Shown here: positions 46,101 through 58,571 of the stretch, piece by piece
How positions within the stretch are numbered: position 1 is the first letter of the stretch
How the letters are laid out: each line of letters begins with the position of its first letter
NCBI GenBank assembly: GCA_002633025.1
Contig: NMRB01001548.1
Location: 69,078 to 133,077, forward strand
Length of the DNA: 64,000 nucleotides
Direction: 5' to 3'
DNA from: Notospermus geniculatus
Taxonomy: Eukaryota > Nemertea > Pilidiophora > Heteronemertea > Lineidae
Notes under the pieces: model-generated
Told to the model about the DNA's origin: nothing
Database searches by the model: none
Seen by the model: the letters and a program-made list of their open reading frames with translations, nothing else
Position numbers and translations under genes: made by a program

Positions 46101-47290
46101 ACCTTTCCTTCCAAGTGGTCATGACCTCAGCACAGTGTCTGATTGACAGTATACCTTCTGTATGTGTACATTGCAGGGGTGTGGATTTTTATAAACGGGG
46201 GGCCTTTTTTAAAGTATGAACCCCAAACATACCATCCACGTGGCAAAATGGGCGTCATCTGCATTGCCAGACTCTCCTCTTCGTGAGAGGGGCTTAACTT
46301 TAATCATGTGAATTCACTCACACTCTTATGTAGGCCTACATTTTATTTCACAAGTTTCGTGGTATTGGTAATGATGACTAAACCATTGTTTTCGCATCTT
46401 CATCTTCATCAGCACAGGCAGCATTGATGTCTTCTGACTTTGATCAGAATTATTATATGGTTCCTTGGTCTGTGATCAGGAACCTCTATTTTTGGTGTCG
46501 GTGTTTGCCTGTCGGTGTACACGCCAAGGACAAAACCAACGTAATTCTTCAGGTGTCGCTTTCCCAGGGTACAGGTTTGTTGAACAGGCAGAAAGCAGAG
46601 GCCAGTGATCTTTACCTTTTGAACATTGCCTCTTGATTCTCGTGTAGCCCTTCAGTTGAAAGGCTGTATACCATAGTGGCAGTACTATATTTCAACTCAC
46701 CATGAATAATTTAGATTCATTCTCGATGTGATTGCACCATGGGGAACAAGATGAGAATAAACAAACATACATTGAACACGTATGCTATGTATTGCTTTGG
46801 GAAGAGGTTAGTTTATTTGCTACCTCCTCGACGGTCGAAAGGGACCTCTCCCCTCTTGGTCAGGTGGTTGTGAAGTCAGCCGCTTCACTCGAAATATCAT
46901 GTGCATCAGAATTGTAATAAATTCCGATGACACTTGCACTGTCACTGTAAAGGAATGTTATTGATCTCTCTGTCAGAAGCGAGATGTGTTTGCTACAGCG
47001 AGGCTAAAGACCCGAGATGATGGAGGAGAAACAACGACGCAGTTTCTTGCAATCTGATCCGGTGGGATTGTTTGAAGATATGCAGGGTTATTCATAAGAC
47101 ACAGAAGTAAAACGCGCTTCAGTTGTAGTGTGCGTGACTTGATGTGAAACATATATGACTGTATACATTAGCTGTGTAATTCAGTTCCTAACGTCGTTAT
47201 ACTGTATTTCCTTCTTTTATCAAAATACATTTGTACATCCTGCTTTTCAACCTGATTGTGAAAATCTCGCAGCCAACCCTTGCTCAAGTA
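43196..47290. other. Intergenic, nothing recognised
   Basis: Includes C-runs near 43480-43490 and ORFs up to 96 codons without family features or splice-site support. Confidence 0.5.
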
Positions 47291-47382
47291 GACTGGTTTC
47301 AATCTTTTGCCGCTGCACTCCCGTGGCGCTCATAAAGGACAGTAGCGCCGCTGGAGTGGAGCGGCAACGACGGGAACCAGTC
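47291..47382. mobile_element. TA-flanked hairpin MITE, 92 bp
   Basis: GACTGGTTT / AACCAGTC outer arms and GCCGCTGCACTCC / GGAGTGGAGCGGC inner arms. TA at 47289-47290 and 47383-47384. Confidence 0.75.
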
Positions 47383-47480
47383 TATTGCCAAGTTGCATCC
47401 AATGAAATAATGGTCACCGTTAGGTCAAAATAGTGACAACACGCGACAAACCCTAAAGACACGGATTGTATACACACATA

Positions 47481-47571
47481 GACCTTTCCAACAAAGATGG
47501 TGGCCTACTAGCTCTCCATTTTAACGTTATTTGGTGAGAACTGTTCGACCGCCATCTTTGTTGGAAAGGTT
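47481..47571. mobile_element. TA-flanked hairpin MITE, 91 bp
   Basis: ACCTTTCCAACAAAGATGG and its complement CCATCTTTGTTGGAAAGGT as arms. TA lies on both sides. Confidence 0.78.
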
Positions 47572-48361
47572 TAAGCTGCTTCCTACCTCCTCTGAAGTGG
47601 ATCTCTCTGTACGGCTAGCAAAATGTACTCACCTGCAAAATACAGAAAAAAAATAATATAAATAAATGATTTATAGCCCTCGATATCAATAATCAAGTAA
47701 TAATTTTTAAAACAATGGGGCCTTAAAGCGCTTTCATCAGCGTCAAAACATAGCAAATCTACTCAGCAAATATAGGCATCCAGTCATTAGAGTTTATTAT
47801 GGTATTATTAGCGAGTCTAGACCCAGTTTGCATGATTAATGTTATAATAAATCATATACATGTATTTAGATCGAGTTTCTATCAATTTCACTTCAGACCT
47901 TTCATTGTGACTGTGGCCGTTTGAGGTCTTATCTTTTTTGCCACCTGTTGTTCAAGCCATCAATACAGAGAGAGCTAACCACTGGTGCCGGGCTCATGCC
48001 CAGCGATAAACCGTACTTGTCTCAGTACGTTCTACCTTAAGTCTTCTCCTGGTCCGTTCCGTCACATTTGTCTTGGAAACCTCTTATAGGATAACCAACT
48101 CTGTGACAGGTGCGATAGACCAGTTTGCAGGAGATCAACAAGTGTTAAAGCGCCCTCTTTTTTCAGTCACCAGTATTATTTTCCTTCCATGAGTTAATCT
48201 CTCACTTGAGAAAACATTCTATATTCATGAATAAACGTTTTTGTTTGCTGGGCAGCAATGTACGAGCTCAAATGTTTGTTTGTTAGGTTGCGATCTCTCA
48301 GCTCAAATGTCGCTGGTACACTTTTCTTTTTTGGTTGCACGGCGTTGGCAGATAAAGTCTG
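47572..48361. other. Intergenic, nothing recognised
   Basis: AT-rich, no recognised feature. Confidence 0.5.
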
Positions 48362-49148
48362 GAGTGCGTGTCTCCCATGCCTGGAGTGTGTTCCCATGTC
48401 CGGATATCGCAGGCTGGAGTGGACACAATTCATATTTAATGTCCACATTAATTCCGATTTTATATCCACATTAAATCAAGAATTTATACCCACACTAAAT
48501 CAACCAATTGCTGCTGAGTTTTTAATGTGGATATAAAATCGCACTACTTATTTAATGTCCATATAAATTCGTATTTTATGTCCCCATTAAATCACGAATT
48601 AATATCCACATAAAATCGACCAATCACGGATAAGGACTTTTGGACGGATGTGAGTGTTCTTGATCGCTTCCGTCCACAATTCCATCGCTTCCGTTCAAAA
48701 ATCCGCGATGGAATTGTGGACGGAAGCGGTCGAGAACACTCACATCCGTCCAAAAGTCTTGATCCGTGATTGGTCGATTTTATGTGGATATTAATTCGTG
48801 ATTTAATGGGGACATAAAATACGAATTTATATGGACATTAAATAAGTAGTGCGATTTTATATCCACATTAAAAACTCAGCAGCAATTGGTTGATTTACAT
48901 GTAGTGTGGGTATAAATTCTTGATTTAATGTGGATATAAAATCGGAATTAATGTGGACATTAAATATGAATTGTGTCCACTCCGGCCTGCGATATCCGGA
49001 GTGTCTGTCCAATGCCTGGACAGCCTGTCCCATGCGTAGAGTGTGTGTCCAATGTCTGGAGTGTGTGTCCCATGTCTTGAGTGTGTGTCCCATGTCTGAA
49101 GTGTGTGTCCCATGTCTGGAGTGTGTGTCCCATGTCTGGAGTGTGTCC
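48362..49148 (+). repeat. 20-bp minisatellite split by a large palindrome
   Basis: On the right, seven 20-bp units (49001-49140, then a partial); the five most regular read GTGTGTGTCC(C/A)ATGTCT(G/T)(G/A)A. On the left, 48362-48400 holds two degenerate units in the same orientation. The palindrome at 48399-49000 lies between them. Confidence 0.85.
48399..49000. mobile_element. 602-bp near-perfect palindrome
   Basis: Arms of about 290 bp run from TCCGGATATCGCAGGCTGGA to its near-complement ending GCGATATCCGGA, around a loop near 48691-48705. Within each arm AT-rich variants of TTTAATGTCCACATTAA recur five to six times. The right arm has a 6-bp insertion (CATGTA). Long TIRs with subterminal repeats fit a Foldback-type element. 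Confidence 0.9.
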
Positions 49149-49883
49149 AACGAGAGCAACAGCCTTCCACTTGATTCTGTCGCCATGGAAACGGCTGATT
49201 TTTTCCATAGCCTGATCGCGGGTCAGTATCTGAACCAATATTTCACCCAATTTGTGTTTGACTTAATTATCGCAACATGCATCCATGTTAGACTTTATTA
49301 TAGAGTAGGAATGATTGCAATCGTCGCAAGTATCAATCAACCCCGTTTCCAGGTTCTCAGTTACGCTGTAAACCCTTGAGTTGTAATGTAGTTTCGCACC
49401 AGGGGTGAGGTTAAAAGTAACATAGTCTTTCCAGCTAAGAGCACTCGACATCAAGCTAAGCAGAATATACTGACAAACTCTGTTCGGGGCACGACGCAGT
49501 TTAACTCGAGTCTGGAAGTGGCGCACCTTGTCATGTAGTAACGGAAGAAGATCAGAATGGTGAGATTTTACTGAAATGAAATCAAATGTACCATCTTCAA
49601 GTGAACTTCTTTCATGCCTTTAAATTATTGACCAGTTCCAAGGAGGCAGAACTCTTTAGTTCTTGTGCTACCGAAAAACAGGTTATGAATATTTATTACG
49701 AGAACTAAGGAAAAAGAAACTTCCATCATCGGTGGCTCAACCCAGAATAAAGAAAAAACCGTATGGTATTGTGCTTGAGAAAGTTGTTCAAACCGGGGGC
49801 ATTATGCAGAGTGCGATGAAGAGCGATTTGTGAGTTCAGGCACATCATGGTTATAGTAGACCCGTGATGGAGATGACAATGAT
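49149..49883. other. Intergenic, nothing recognised
   Basis: No exon or repeat recognised. Confidence 0.5.
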
Positions 49884-50014
49884 GGGAGACTTGGAGGCCG
49901 CGTGTTAACAGTAGTGTGACGTTGTGGCTTCGCCGCGTGTACGTCTTCTCTGTGACGTTAGATTTCGTGACGTTCCTGGAATGGTGGTGGCCTCTAACGG
50001 CAGTAAAGTCTCCC
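49884..50014. mobile_element. MITE family 1, copy 7
   Basis: ATGGGAGAC at the left and CTAACGGCAGTAAAGTCTCC at the right. The left half is largely deleted. Confidence 0.8.
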
Positions 50015-51338
50015 ATTCAGCCAAAAAGGGAAGATTTTGCAAGCACGCTTTACACAAGTTAATTGATGGATTGCAAAGAGCCCTTCTCTGGCCCCAGGAA
50101 ACACCTCAAGACTGATATTCCTTGGACACAGGAGGAAGTTTAAGATTTGTTACGAGCATGTTTCATGTCACTCTACATGACAAAAACCAATATAGCATAG
50201 AAAACTGCTCCCTGCTTGAGTTTACCTGGCGCTTACAAACAACTACACCTTTCGGCTTGAAAAAACCTATTGACACTTTGCCAAGATTGTTTTCCTGCCT
50301 CGAAAAACGAATTCCTTCGCAACAGTGGTAACGTCGGACGTTCTGATGCTATCTCGACCCACAAAGTTTAGATATGTACAAAACGAAGAACAGAGAAACG
50401 CACAGGGATGCTGTGAAAATACATGTAATGTTCTTTTTGTATGCATACATAGTAGATTATTATACGACCAATGGGAAACCAGGTCCTATAAAATGGACGC
50501 CTTTTGTGTGGGAAATTGCATCAGGACGGGGATGTCATTTTCATTTCAGTAGTTTTAACCACTAGTGACACCTATTGAGGCGGGGCTCAAACAGTCTGCA
50601 GTCATTGAAAAATCCCACTTGTCTTCACGATATTTTGGTTCCGCAACCATCCCGGGCAACCATCCGTTGACGACATGGGTGAGTCTCGATCAACAGCGAT
50701 TTCGTGGGCCTCTGACTGGCGAACCTCGTTCACCGTGTTCACAGGGCTCGCGTTTTGGAGCGGAAGAGCCCGAACTTTAGATGTGAGTTGCAGCCATCAT
50801 ACCCTGCTTCTCTGCTTCTCTGCTGTCGTGTTATAGACCATGTGACAAGTTGAAAACCGCCAAAAACACTTCATCTTCATCAGCTGCAGATTTTGCTGTT
50901 AAGATACATCAAGTAAAAGCAATCCTAAACGTTATAATCGAGTTCAACAATCCGCCATGTGCTTACATACAGAGGGCGAGGAAGGCTTTCAGGCGAACAC
51001 CGATCTTAACAGCTTCCTTGGGTAGTGGTCTCCATGGTAACGGCTGTGACGACAGACCTCCACTGATCGCGTTGCACAGTATGGATGGTTCCGTTTGCAT
51101 TCGGATGAAATGGACACCAGCCTGCTTGTTGTTGGGTTCGGTGGCGATGGTACTAACACGCATTGTGAAATGAGAATGAATAATTAATCAAGCTTTTGCA
51201 GAAGGTTTTTTATCTTACTCTGAAGGAATGGTAACATGTATAATCTTAAATTTGGCTACATTGAAATTCACTGAGTTCGCTTACTTTATGTCATCGAACC
51301 ATCTTCACTCACGGTCACTTCCATTTTGAAGGAATGAA
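50015..51338. other. Intergenic, nothing recognised
   Basis: Short chance ORFs only. Confidence 0.5.
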
Positions 51339-51450
51339 AAAGACGTCACTAACAGAGCAACGCAACGCAATGACGTCGCGTCATGACGTCCATGACGCAG
51401 TGCAACACGGACGAAACTCGATAAAAGTACAACTGCTCACAGCGCCTCCC
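51339..51450 (-). mobile_element. MITE family 3, copy 4
   Basis: Reverse orientation. It ends in AACTGCTCACAGCGCCTCCC and contains GACGTC-rich core sequence. Confidence 0.8.
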
Positions 51451-52665
51451 AGTGGCGGTAGTTCTGCAGGTTTCTCGTTGGATGGAATTCTTTATCAAAT
51501 GAGTCTTCTTGTTCGAGGAACCTTTTCTGAAACTCACAAGTAGTTCCTATGCTGCTCCCCCCTCCCCCCCTCCCCTCCCCAGCACTTTGATTTACGCGGA
51601 ACCCGTTGATATTTGACGGAATTCGCTGGTGTATAGTAGATGACGTTTGAATAGCGAAGATGTAAAGTGTTCTTATGGAATGGTTAAAGGTNCCTCTTCC
51701 CCGAGCTCTTCCATTTATTCATCACTCCTTCTTTCTCTTTCTCCTCAAGTTCCCCCACATATCACCTTCTTCTCTCTTCCAAAGCTTTGGCTCCTTCCTT
51801 CCTGTCCCAAGATATTTTATCTTCTTTCCAGTCAAGTTGTTACTCTCAGTAACTTAGAAACAAGTACGTCCTGACCTACGACATAAAAAACAACAGAAGC
51901 ACCTCTTGGCCTGTATCAACAAATCTAAGAACCACTTGAATTTTCCTGATGCAGTCGCTGGTATAGGCTCTGAGATGGGAAATAAGCATTTTTGCAAATG
52001 TGTGAACATACGGGATCGTCAACGCCTCAGTTTGATATAGGGTATCTCGCCCCTCAAACGTTCCTGAGGAGGGTTACTGTCACCGGAGTCTTCTTGCTCC
52101 TGGAGGAAGACTACTGTCCCCAAACATAGCTAAAGAAGCATCCTTCCTTTTGGAACTGCTGTTTTTAGAATTGGAAGACAATCACATCAAGACATTGCGA
52201 AGGCAGCAAATATTGCATGGTCGAACTCGAGCAAGTTTGAAGCCAAACTTTGCTTGCTGCAGAAATTGGCGTGTGGTGCCTCCTGGTCGATAACTGATGA
52301 ACTAAACAGAGAGGTGACCGATGGGTTGTGCCTGGTTTATGCTCTTGGCGTGGCTTCCATCCCTCTTTCTTCAACTCACAGCGACACAGCCGCCCTCTGC
52401 TAGATCTTCAATGCAACATGCTGCTTGATATCACTTCTGCCTGATCGTAGCTTCAAGAAGATATAAACCTATAGACCAACGAGGCTCAGCTCAGCAGGGA
52501 GCTAAGATCTAATGTAAAAACGCCCCAGTGTGACCATTGACTGATTTTGGTCAGGTGGAAAGAGTCCCCCTGTAAAAAGTGTCCAGTTTTGTTGTTCAAG
52601 ACTATAGAAACCAATCGCCAGAGATTAGAATGTACATGTAAAAATAGGATCCTTTGTTAAACCTA
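51451..52665. other. Intergenic, nothing recognised
   Basis: A C-rich run near 51555-51585 and a single ambiguous base at 51692. No recognised exon. Confidence 0.5.
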
Positions 52666-52890
52666 GGTCACAAATCCACCGGGCCCCGTACAATTTTCTC
52701 CACCCAGCGGCTTGCCGTGGATTTTAGAGACAGTACGGGTCCATTATGATTTTCATTTTCATTTTCATTTTCATTTTCATATTCATATTTTCATTTTCAT
52801 TTTCATTTCTACGGTTTTCATTCCCCGGGGCTCAGGGGCAATCTATCTGTTTTTACTCGCCGTAAGGGCCCCGGAGTGGAGATGTGATGG
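52666..52890. mobile_element. GC-rich repeat element, third copy with internal microsatellite
   Basis: The left end GGTCACAAATCCACCGGGCC and the right end (GGGCCCCGGAGTGGAGATGT) are imperfect complements. The middle (about 52747-52811) has become a (CATTTT)n-like microsatellite. Confidence 0.65.
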
Positions 52891-53341
52891 GGGCTTTACT
52901 AGGATCCTTTGATCCGCACAAGTCAAATATCAGACTTTTCTCGTGTATTGCAGGAGCCAACACGCTCATCTCACAACCTTCATGGTTTCATGTTGTGGCC
53001 ATCAGAAGGCCATGCTCGGCCCGACTACCATAACGATCGCCTTCACTGCTCATTCGATCCTAACTTCACCATCTGATGCATAATACTACCGATTACATGT
53101 ATATTTATGAATCTTGACCCCTCTGGGATTGACATGCCGTCACTTTGCCATTTTATATGAACTCCTTTTGAGCAGCAGGCAGCTAAAAGCTGCGAAGATG
53201 TTCTGAATGCAAAGAACCCACCAGTGGACCACTCACTAGACTCCTCTTGATAAATGACCCAACATGGAGCCCTGGACATGGATGTAGGTTGAAAGCCCAA
53301 GTTTGGCTCGAGAAGAATAGGAGCTGTCAGCGAGTTGACCA

Positions 53342-53680
53342 CTAGGTGTCACTAGGGCCCAATTCAATGCATCTAGCGGACCCAGTCATTATCGATCGAG
53401 CAGCGATCATAATAGATTTCCTGTACATTTGGTCCGCTAAGACTGTGCTGCCATCTGTTAGCAATATGCGCGGCTGACTGCTCCTATTAATCAACAGCCT
53501 TACCATCCTGGTAGAGCACCTAATCAAACGCCACACAAAGGTTGTATTGGCTCCGAGGAACAGTTTCTTATTGACTTTGTCTACAAGAGTCTTCATGTCT
53601 TTTTGCCGGCCATTTTCCTCAAAAGCTGCTGCGGTAAAGAAGGCTCGCTTGGGATTTAGTTCCCTGGAAGATATTAACAT
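53342..53680 (-). other. Possible exon or pseudogene fragment, unassigned
   Basis: A 112-codon ORF. Its first part reads like a protein (NPKRAFFTAAAFEENGRQKD, then MKTLVDKVNKKLFLGANTTF) and is bounded by an acceptor-like ATATCTTCCAG (near 53663) and a donor-like GTAAGG (near 53500). No family recognised and no partner exons found. Confidence 0.22.
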
Positions 53681-53897
53681 ACGTCAGCCCTCATCTTCAT
53701 CATCAAGGCACGGAGGTAACGCATTGCTGTGTTGGGCCGTGGGGAGTAAAGAAAAGGCTGGGAATTCTCCAGTATTCGCTGTATAGGTTAGAATTACAAA
53801 ATGTTTCAAAAGAAACGAACGAATATGAAAGACCTGTTCTGGCTTCATCACAGTGTAGGTTTACTGCGTTGACGGGCTTGGCATCCCTTCAGCTACT

Positions 53898-54045
53898 AGT
53901 ATTCATCGTTTGAACTTGGAGGAATTATACTAATTCCTCCAAGGTTTGAACGAGGAATGTCGTTCTGTTGGGTTGTGCGTTCTGCCCCCTGCTTTACTAA
54001 ATGAGGTCGACGACAGCAATGGCGGACATTGTTGAAGTTACGTCG
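53898..54045 (+). repeat. Dispersed repeat family 4, copy B, with inserted hairpin
   Basis: Matches 29299-29410 but is split by a hairpin (AACTTGGAGGAATTATACTA...TTCCTCCAAG). A related hairpin stands alone at about 4257-4292. Confidence 0.7.
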
Positions 54046-55565
54046 TGGAAACCATTTTAAACCTCTAAGGATACTGCGAAATGAATGTCAAGCTGGATAT
54101 AGAAATGATGCAAGTTTGTGTATTTCAATTGGTATACATCCTGCTGAGAAATGGTTTCTCGAGATGAAAGGAACAGTGTTCACCTCTGAATGGCAGAGGT
54201 TAAGTTCCTGGAAAGGAAGGCCAATGTTCCGTAATGGTATTTACCAATGTTTACAGCCGATCTTGATGCTGGTTGCTGGCATAAAATATCTTATTAGACT
54301 ACACAAGATTGTGTAAGTATAGTCATCGGTATCGGGTAGTTCTGGCCACTACCATCCTTATACAAATAGTGATCTCAACAAATCAGTTTATTTGCGAATG
54401 CACAGGTTGGATACATTTCCCCCTGCCTTCTTCAGCTTGTGTTGATGTTCAGACAAAAACTATGACATGGAGGTAGCACTATAGTCGGTTCGGCGAATAC
54501 CTCATTATTGGATGAAAGCTTGTGAAACTGCGCAGTACGTTTCGCCGTGTTGTTCACATTTCCGCAGCTCGGCGTAATCCGTTTACACTTCTCACAGCAA
54601 TAACGAGCACAGATGAAGTACACCCATCCTCAACGTCACATACAAGCATTCATTTTTTTATGTTGAGGTGAGCAAGTACAGCAATGTTTGGAAACCAAAC
54701 CGATACTTGATAAGAGGAGACTCCAAACGTTCTCCATATCTCCACGGTTATGTCAGCTCCTCCATCTTCATCCCAATCTAATGACATTTCGCCGATAAAG
54801 ATCGGAACTTACTGTAAAGGAAAGCCATTAACGTGGTTCCAGATAATTGTCTCGCTTTCAGGAATGGTTTGGAAGACATGGTGGAGATGCTGGGATATTT
54901 AGGAAGAGTCGGTGAAGTGGGGTCTGGCCGTATTACCGAAAGAGAGGAGCGTTGTGACAGGCAAACACGTCGATTAGTTAACCATGCATCAATATTAATG
55001 ACAAGGGACATAAACAGTTACATATTTACATTCGCTCGTTTCGACAATGTAAATCTGTAAAACTGAAACCAACCCAATGATCATGGCCGTCCTGCGTTCC
55101 TCGTGGAACAATCCCACGTTATTACTGACTGTGTGTTCGGTATTCATGTCGTATCGTAATCAGATTAGTTGGAGCTGTAATGTATTGGTGAGGAGCCTGT
55201 AACCAAGGCGATGACCGATATCGAGGTCTAATGGGAATTCTGTCCAGTCTCAGAGTAGCAACAGGGGAACTCTCAGCCTCCAATAATGACAGAGAGGGCT
55301 TCATTGAAGATCTTATATTCTTGCTGTGTCTGCGTCTGCGTCTGCACTGATACTCAGTAGTAAACATCGGCACTTGCTGTACATTTCTATGTCAGAGGTT
55401 GGTGGCAATGGTGTGGAGAGCAAATGGCGGAGCAGTGTAGGCGATAAAGTGACCCTAAGGCCAAGGACATTTTAATGTTCTCATTAAACTGATCGGTTGG
55501 CAGGAGAATCTAACTCTGACATGTATTGCAACAATTATACACTAAACACCAACATTTGAGCCCAA
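54046..55565. other. Intergenic, nothing recognised
   Basis: No exon with convincing splice sites. Confidence 0.5.
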
Positions 55566-55655
55566 ATCAGTAGGTTGTCAGTTGCTAGCGCCACCTGTGG
55601 TGAAGTGACCACACTGATATGAGCCCGATATCAAGCTGACTATAGGGCCCCTTTA
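55566..55655 (+). repeat. Diverged outlier of the 1140-bp array
   Basis: AGGTTGTCAGTTGCTAGCGC..ACCTGTG.TGAAGTGACC matches the array at 56638 and 58204, but flanking sequence has diverged. Confidence 0.6.
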
Positions 55656-55866
55656 TAGCAGTGGGTGAGAGTGAATTATCAGTATTCATCCTATGTGTTT
55701 TTCTCACCTTTGCACATATTACTCTATCACTGAGATGATGGTATGTCCTCCTCAATGCTGCAGGATGCATCAAATTTCTGTTACCATCGGCCTATTGATC
55801 TGAACCAATTGCTCGGACCAATTTCCTATAATTAGGCCATTGCAATTAGTCCGTAATCGTCGTTGT

Positions 55867-58571
55867 CTATATCGGCTCATGAGCGGGCAAAGTACGACGA
55901 AATCCATCAACAGGATCTCTGATGACGATGGAGAGAGTGTTACTGGTACAATAGCCTACTTCAATAGATTACTGATCAATTGTCCACTTCAACTGGAGCT
56001 GTTGGCTCTAGCTGGCCCCAAGTAATCAAGATGGTCCTTGATCTTTTGATCTTGTTGTTTCTTGGTTATGTACATGTACTGTACCGCTGTATGAGCTTAG
56101 GGCCCGAACCTGACAGCCAACCATAACATCCCACAACAATTAGGACAATTTCTTCCGTTGGATGTTTTATACTGTATAACTAAAGTCCAAGATATATTAT
56201 CGAGTAATTCAAATATTTCGGTTGCACTTTTTACTTTCTTATCTTGTTATGGCCTAATATTTATATCACACAACAAAAGAGGTCAAAGAGAGTTTATTGA
56301 AGCGAGTAAAAAATTTAATGTACATGTATGTCCACTGATGAATACTACTATAATGACCTGAATATTTCTAGAATCCGAATGCTGAGTAAATATATAATGT
56401 AGGTAATGCACAACATTTTTCTAAAATAAAATTGTGCAACGTTTCTGCCTGCATCGCCAGATATAGATGACTACTGTGCATTTATTTTCCCAAAAAGATT
56501 GATGCAAGCTGAATTGTGGTGCAGTCGCCATTTCCTTCAAGCGACACAGGCAGCCCCATCGGCATTTTGATGTCTCATTACATCCACTGGTTAGCATGAG
56601 AATTTAACTCTGACTTGTATTCCAAGTAAAATACACTAGGTTGTCAGTTGCTAGCGCCACCTGTGATGAAGTGACCGCAATTATATGAGCCAACCTAGCT
56701 GCCTATAGGGTCACTTTAACATTGGTAGTTACCTAAGAAGGCGTGGTTGCCTGAATTTTCATCTCATAGGCCATTCGGAACGACCTGAGGCGAACTGCTT
56801 ATCTATCCACTGGGCGGCGCATTTCACCTCGGACACAAGTCCAAGGCAGCCATGTTGTTATCAACAAACCCACGTGACCGACCGTGGAACTATTTTCGCC
56901 GAATTTTGGCCTGCTAAGATATCCAACCTTATTTCCTGGCTAAGTTGAGGCATATTATATATAAACTTACCGATATGTCACCAAATCTGCCAATTATTGA
57001 TCAATAACGCAACATTTTTGTGTGAACTATTTCGTTCATGCGCAGGATGTGATGAGGCGACCGCATCCAAACCACCAGAAACGCATTGAAATCGTTGCGC
57101 GTTCAAGATGGCTGCCTTGGAATTGTGTCCGAGGGGAAATGCGAGCCGTCACGGAAAATGCCGAGCAGTTGCCTTCGGAAGTTCCGAATGCTCATAGGCC
57201 TGTGGTATGGAAGTCCCATCAGATGCCTATTACATGCACTTGAATCTTTGCCTGGGTGTGAGGTAGCCTACATGTGTGTATTGTACTAATTAGGCCTACA
57301 CCCTTGGTAATTTTGACATGGCGATCGAGGAAGAAATTCCTTTAATCAATTTGTGGATTGCCAGTACACCCTACCTCAAGGAATTGATTACAGTAATCAT
57401 CTACAGCGTCGATTGATATCAATTAAAGATCTATATCGGCTCATGAGCGGGCAAAGTACGACGAAATCCATCAACAGGATCTCTGATGACGATGGAGAGA
57501 GTGTTACTGGTACAATAGCCAACTTCAATAGATTACTGATCAATTGTCCACTTCAACTGGAGCTGTTGGCTCTAGCTGGCCCCAAGTAATCAAGATGGTC
57601 CTTGATCTTTTGATCTTGTTGTTTCTTGGTTATGTACATGTACTGTACCGCTGTAGAGCTTAGGGCCCGAACCTGACAGCCAACCAAAACATCCCACAAC
57701 AATTAGGACAATTTCTTCCGTTGGATGTTTTATGCTGTATAACTAAAGTCCAAGATATATTATCGAGTAATTCAAGTATTTCGGTTGCACTTTTTACTTT
57801 CTTATCTTATTATGGCCTAATATTTATATCACACAACAAAAGAGGTCAAAGAGAGTTTACTGAAGCGAGTAAAAAATTAAATGTACATGTATGTCCACTG
57901 ATGAATACTACTATAATGACCTGAATATTTCTAGAATCCGAATGCTGAGTAAATATATAATGTATGTAGGTAATGCACAACATTTTTCTAAAATAAAAGT
58001 TTGCAACGTTTCTGCCTGCATCGCCAGATATAGATGACTACTGTACATTTATTTTCCCAAAAAGATTGATGCAAGCTGAATTGTGGTGCAGTCGCCATTT
58101 CCTTCAAACGACACAGGCAGCCCCATCGACATTTGATGTGCTCATTACATCCACTGGTTAGCATGAAAATTTAACTCTGACTTGTATTCCAAGTAAAATA
58201 TACTAGGTTGTCAGTTGTAGCGCCACCTGTGATGAAGTGACCGCAATTATATGAGCCAACCTAGCTGCCTGTATAGGGTCACTTTAACATTGGTAGTTAC
58301 CTAAGAAGGCGTGGTTGCCTGAATTTTCATCTCGTAGGCCTGTAGTAGGGAAGTCCCATCAGATGCCTGTTACATGTACTTGAATCTTTGCCTGGGTGTG
58401 AGGTAGCCTACATGTGTGTATTGTGTACTAATTAAGCATACACCCTTGGTAATTTTGACATGGCGATCGAGGAAGAAATTTCCTTTAATCAATTTGTGGA
58501 TTGCCAGTACACCCTACCTCAAGGAATTGATTACAGTAATCATCTACAGCGTCGATTGATATCAATTAAAG
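55867..58571 (+). repeat. 1140-bp tandem array, about 2.2 units
   Basis: The first, partial unit is 55867-56771 (continuing after an inserted MITE), the second, full unit is 57200-58340, and the third, partial unit ends at 58571 with ATATCAATTAAAG. Without the 419-bp insert and its 9-bp duplication, the spacing between equivalent positions is 1140 bp throughout. ORFs of 60-90 codons recur in it but show no known domain. Confidence 0.92.
56772..57190. mobile_element. 419-bp Mutator-like MITE with 9-bp target duplication
   Basis: Ends CATTCGGAAC...GTTCCGAATG. Inner blocks CCTCGGACACAA(G/T)TCCAAGG pair across the element. It is flanked by CTCATAGGC at 56763-56771 and 57191-57199. The neighbouring array unit has the uninterrupted site CTCGTAGGCC near 58331-58340. 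Confidence 0.9.

Noticed and set aside
48194-49379. Overlapping ORFs of 80-149 codons
   Set aside because: They are translations of the palindrome and the 20-bp minisatellite, and the same words appear on both strands.
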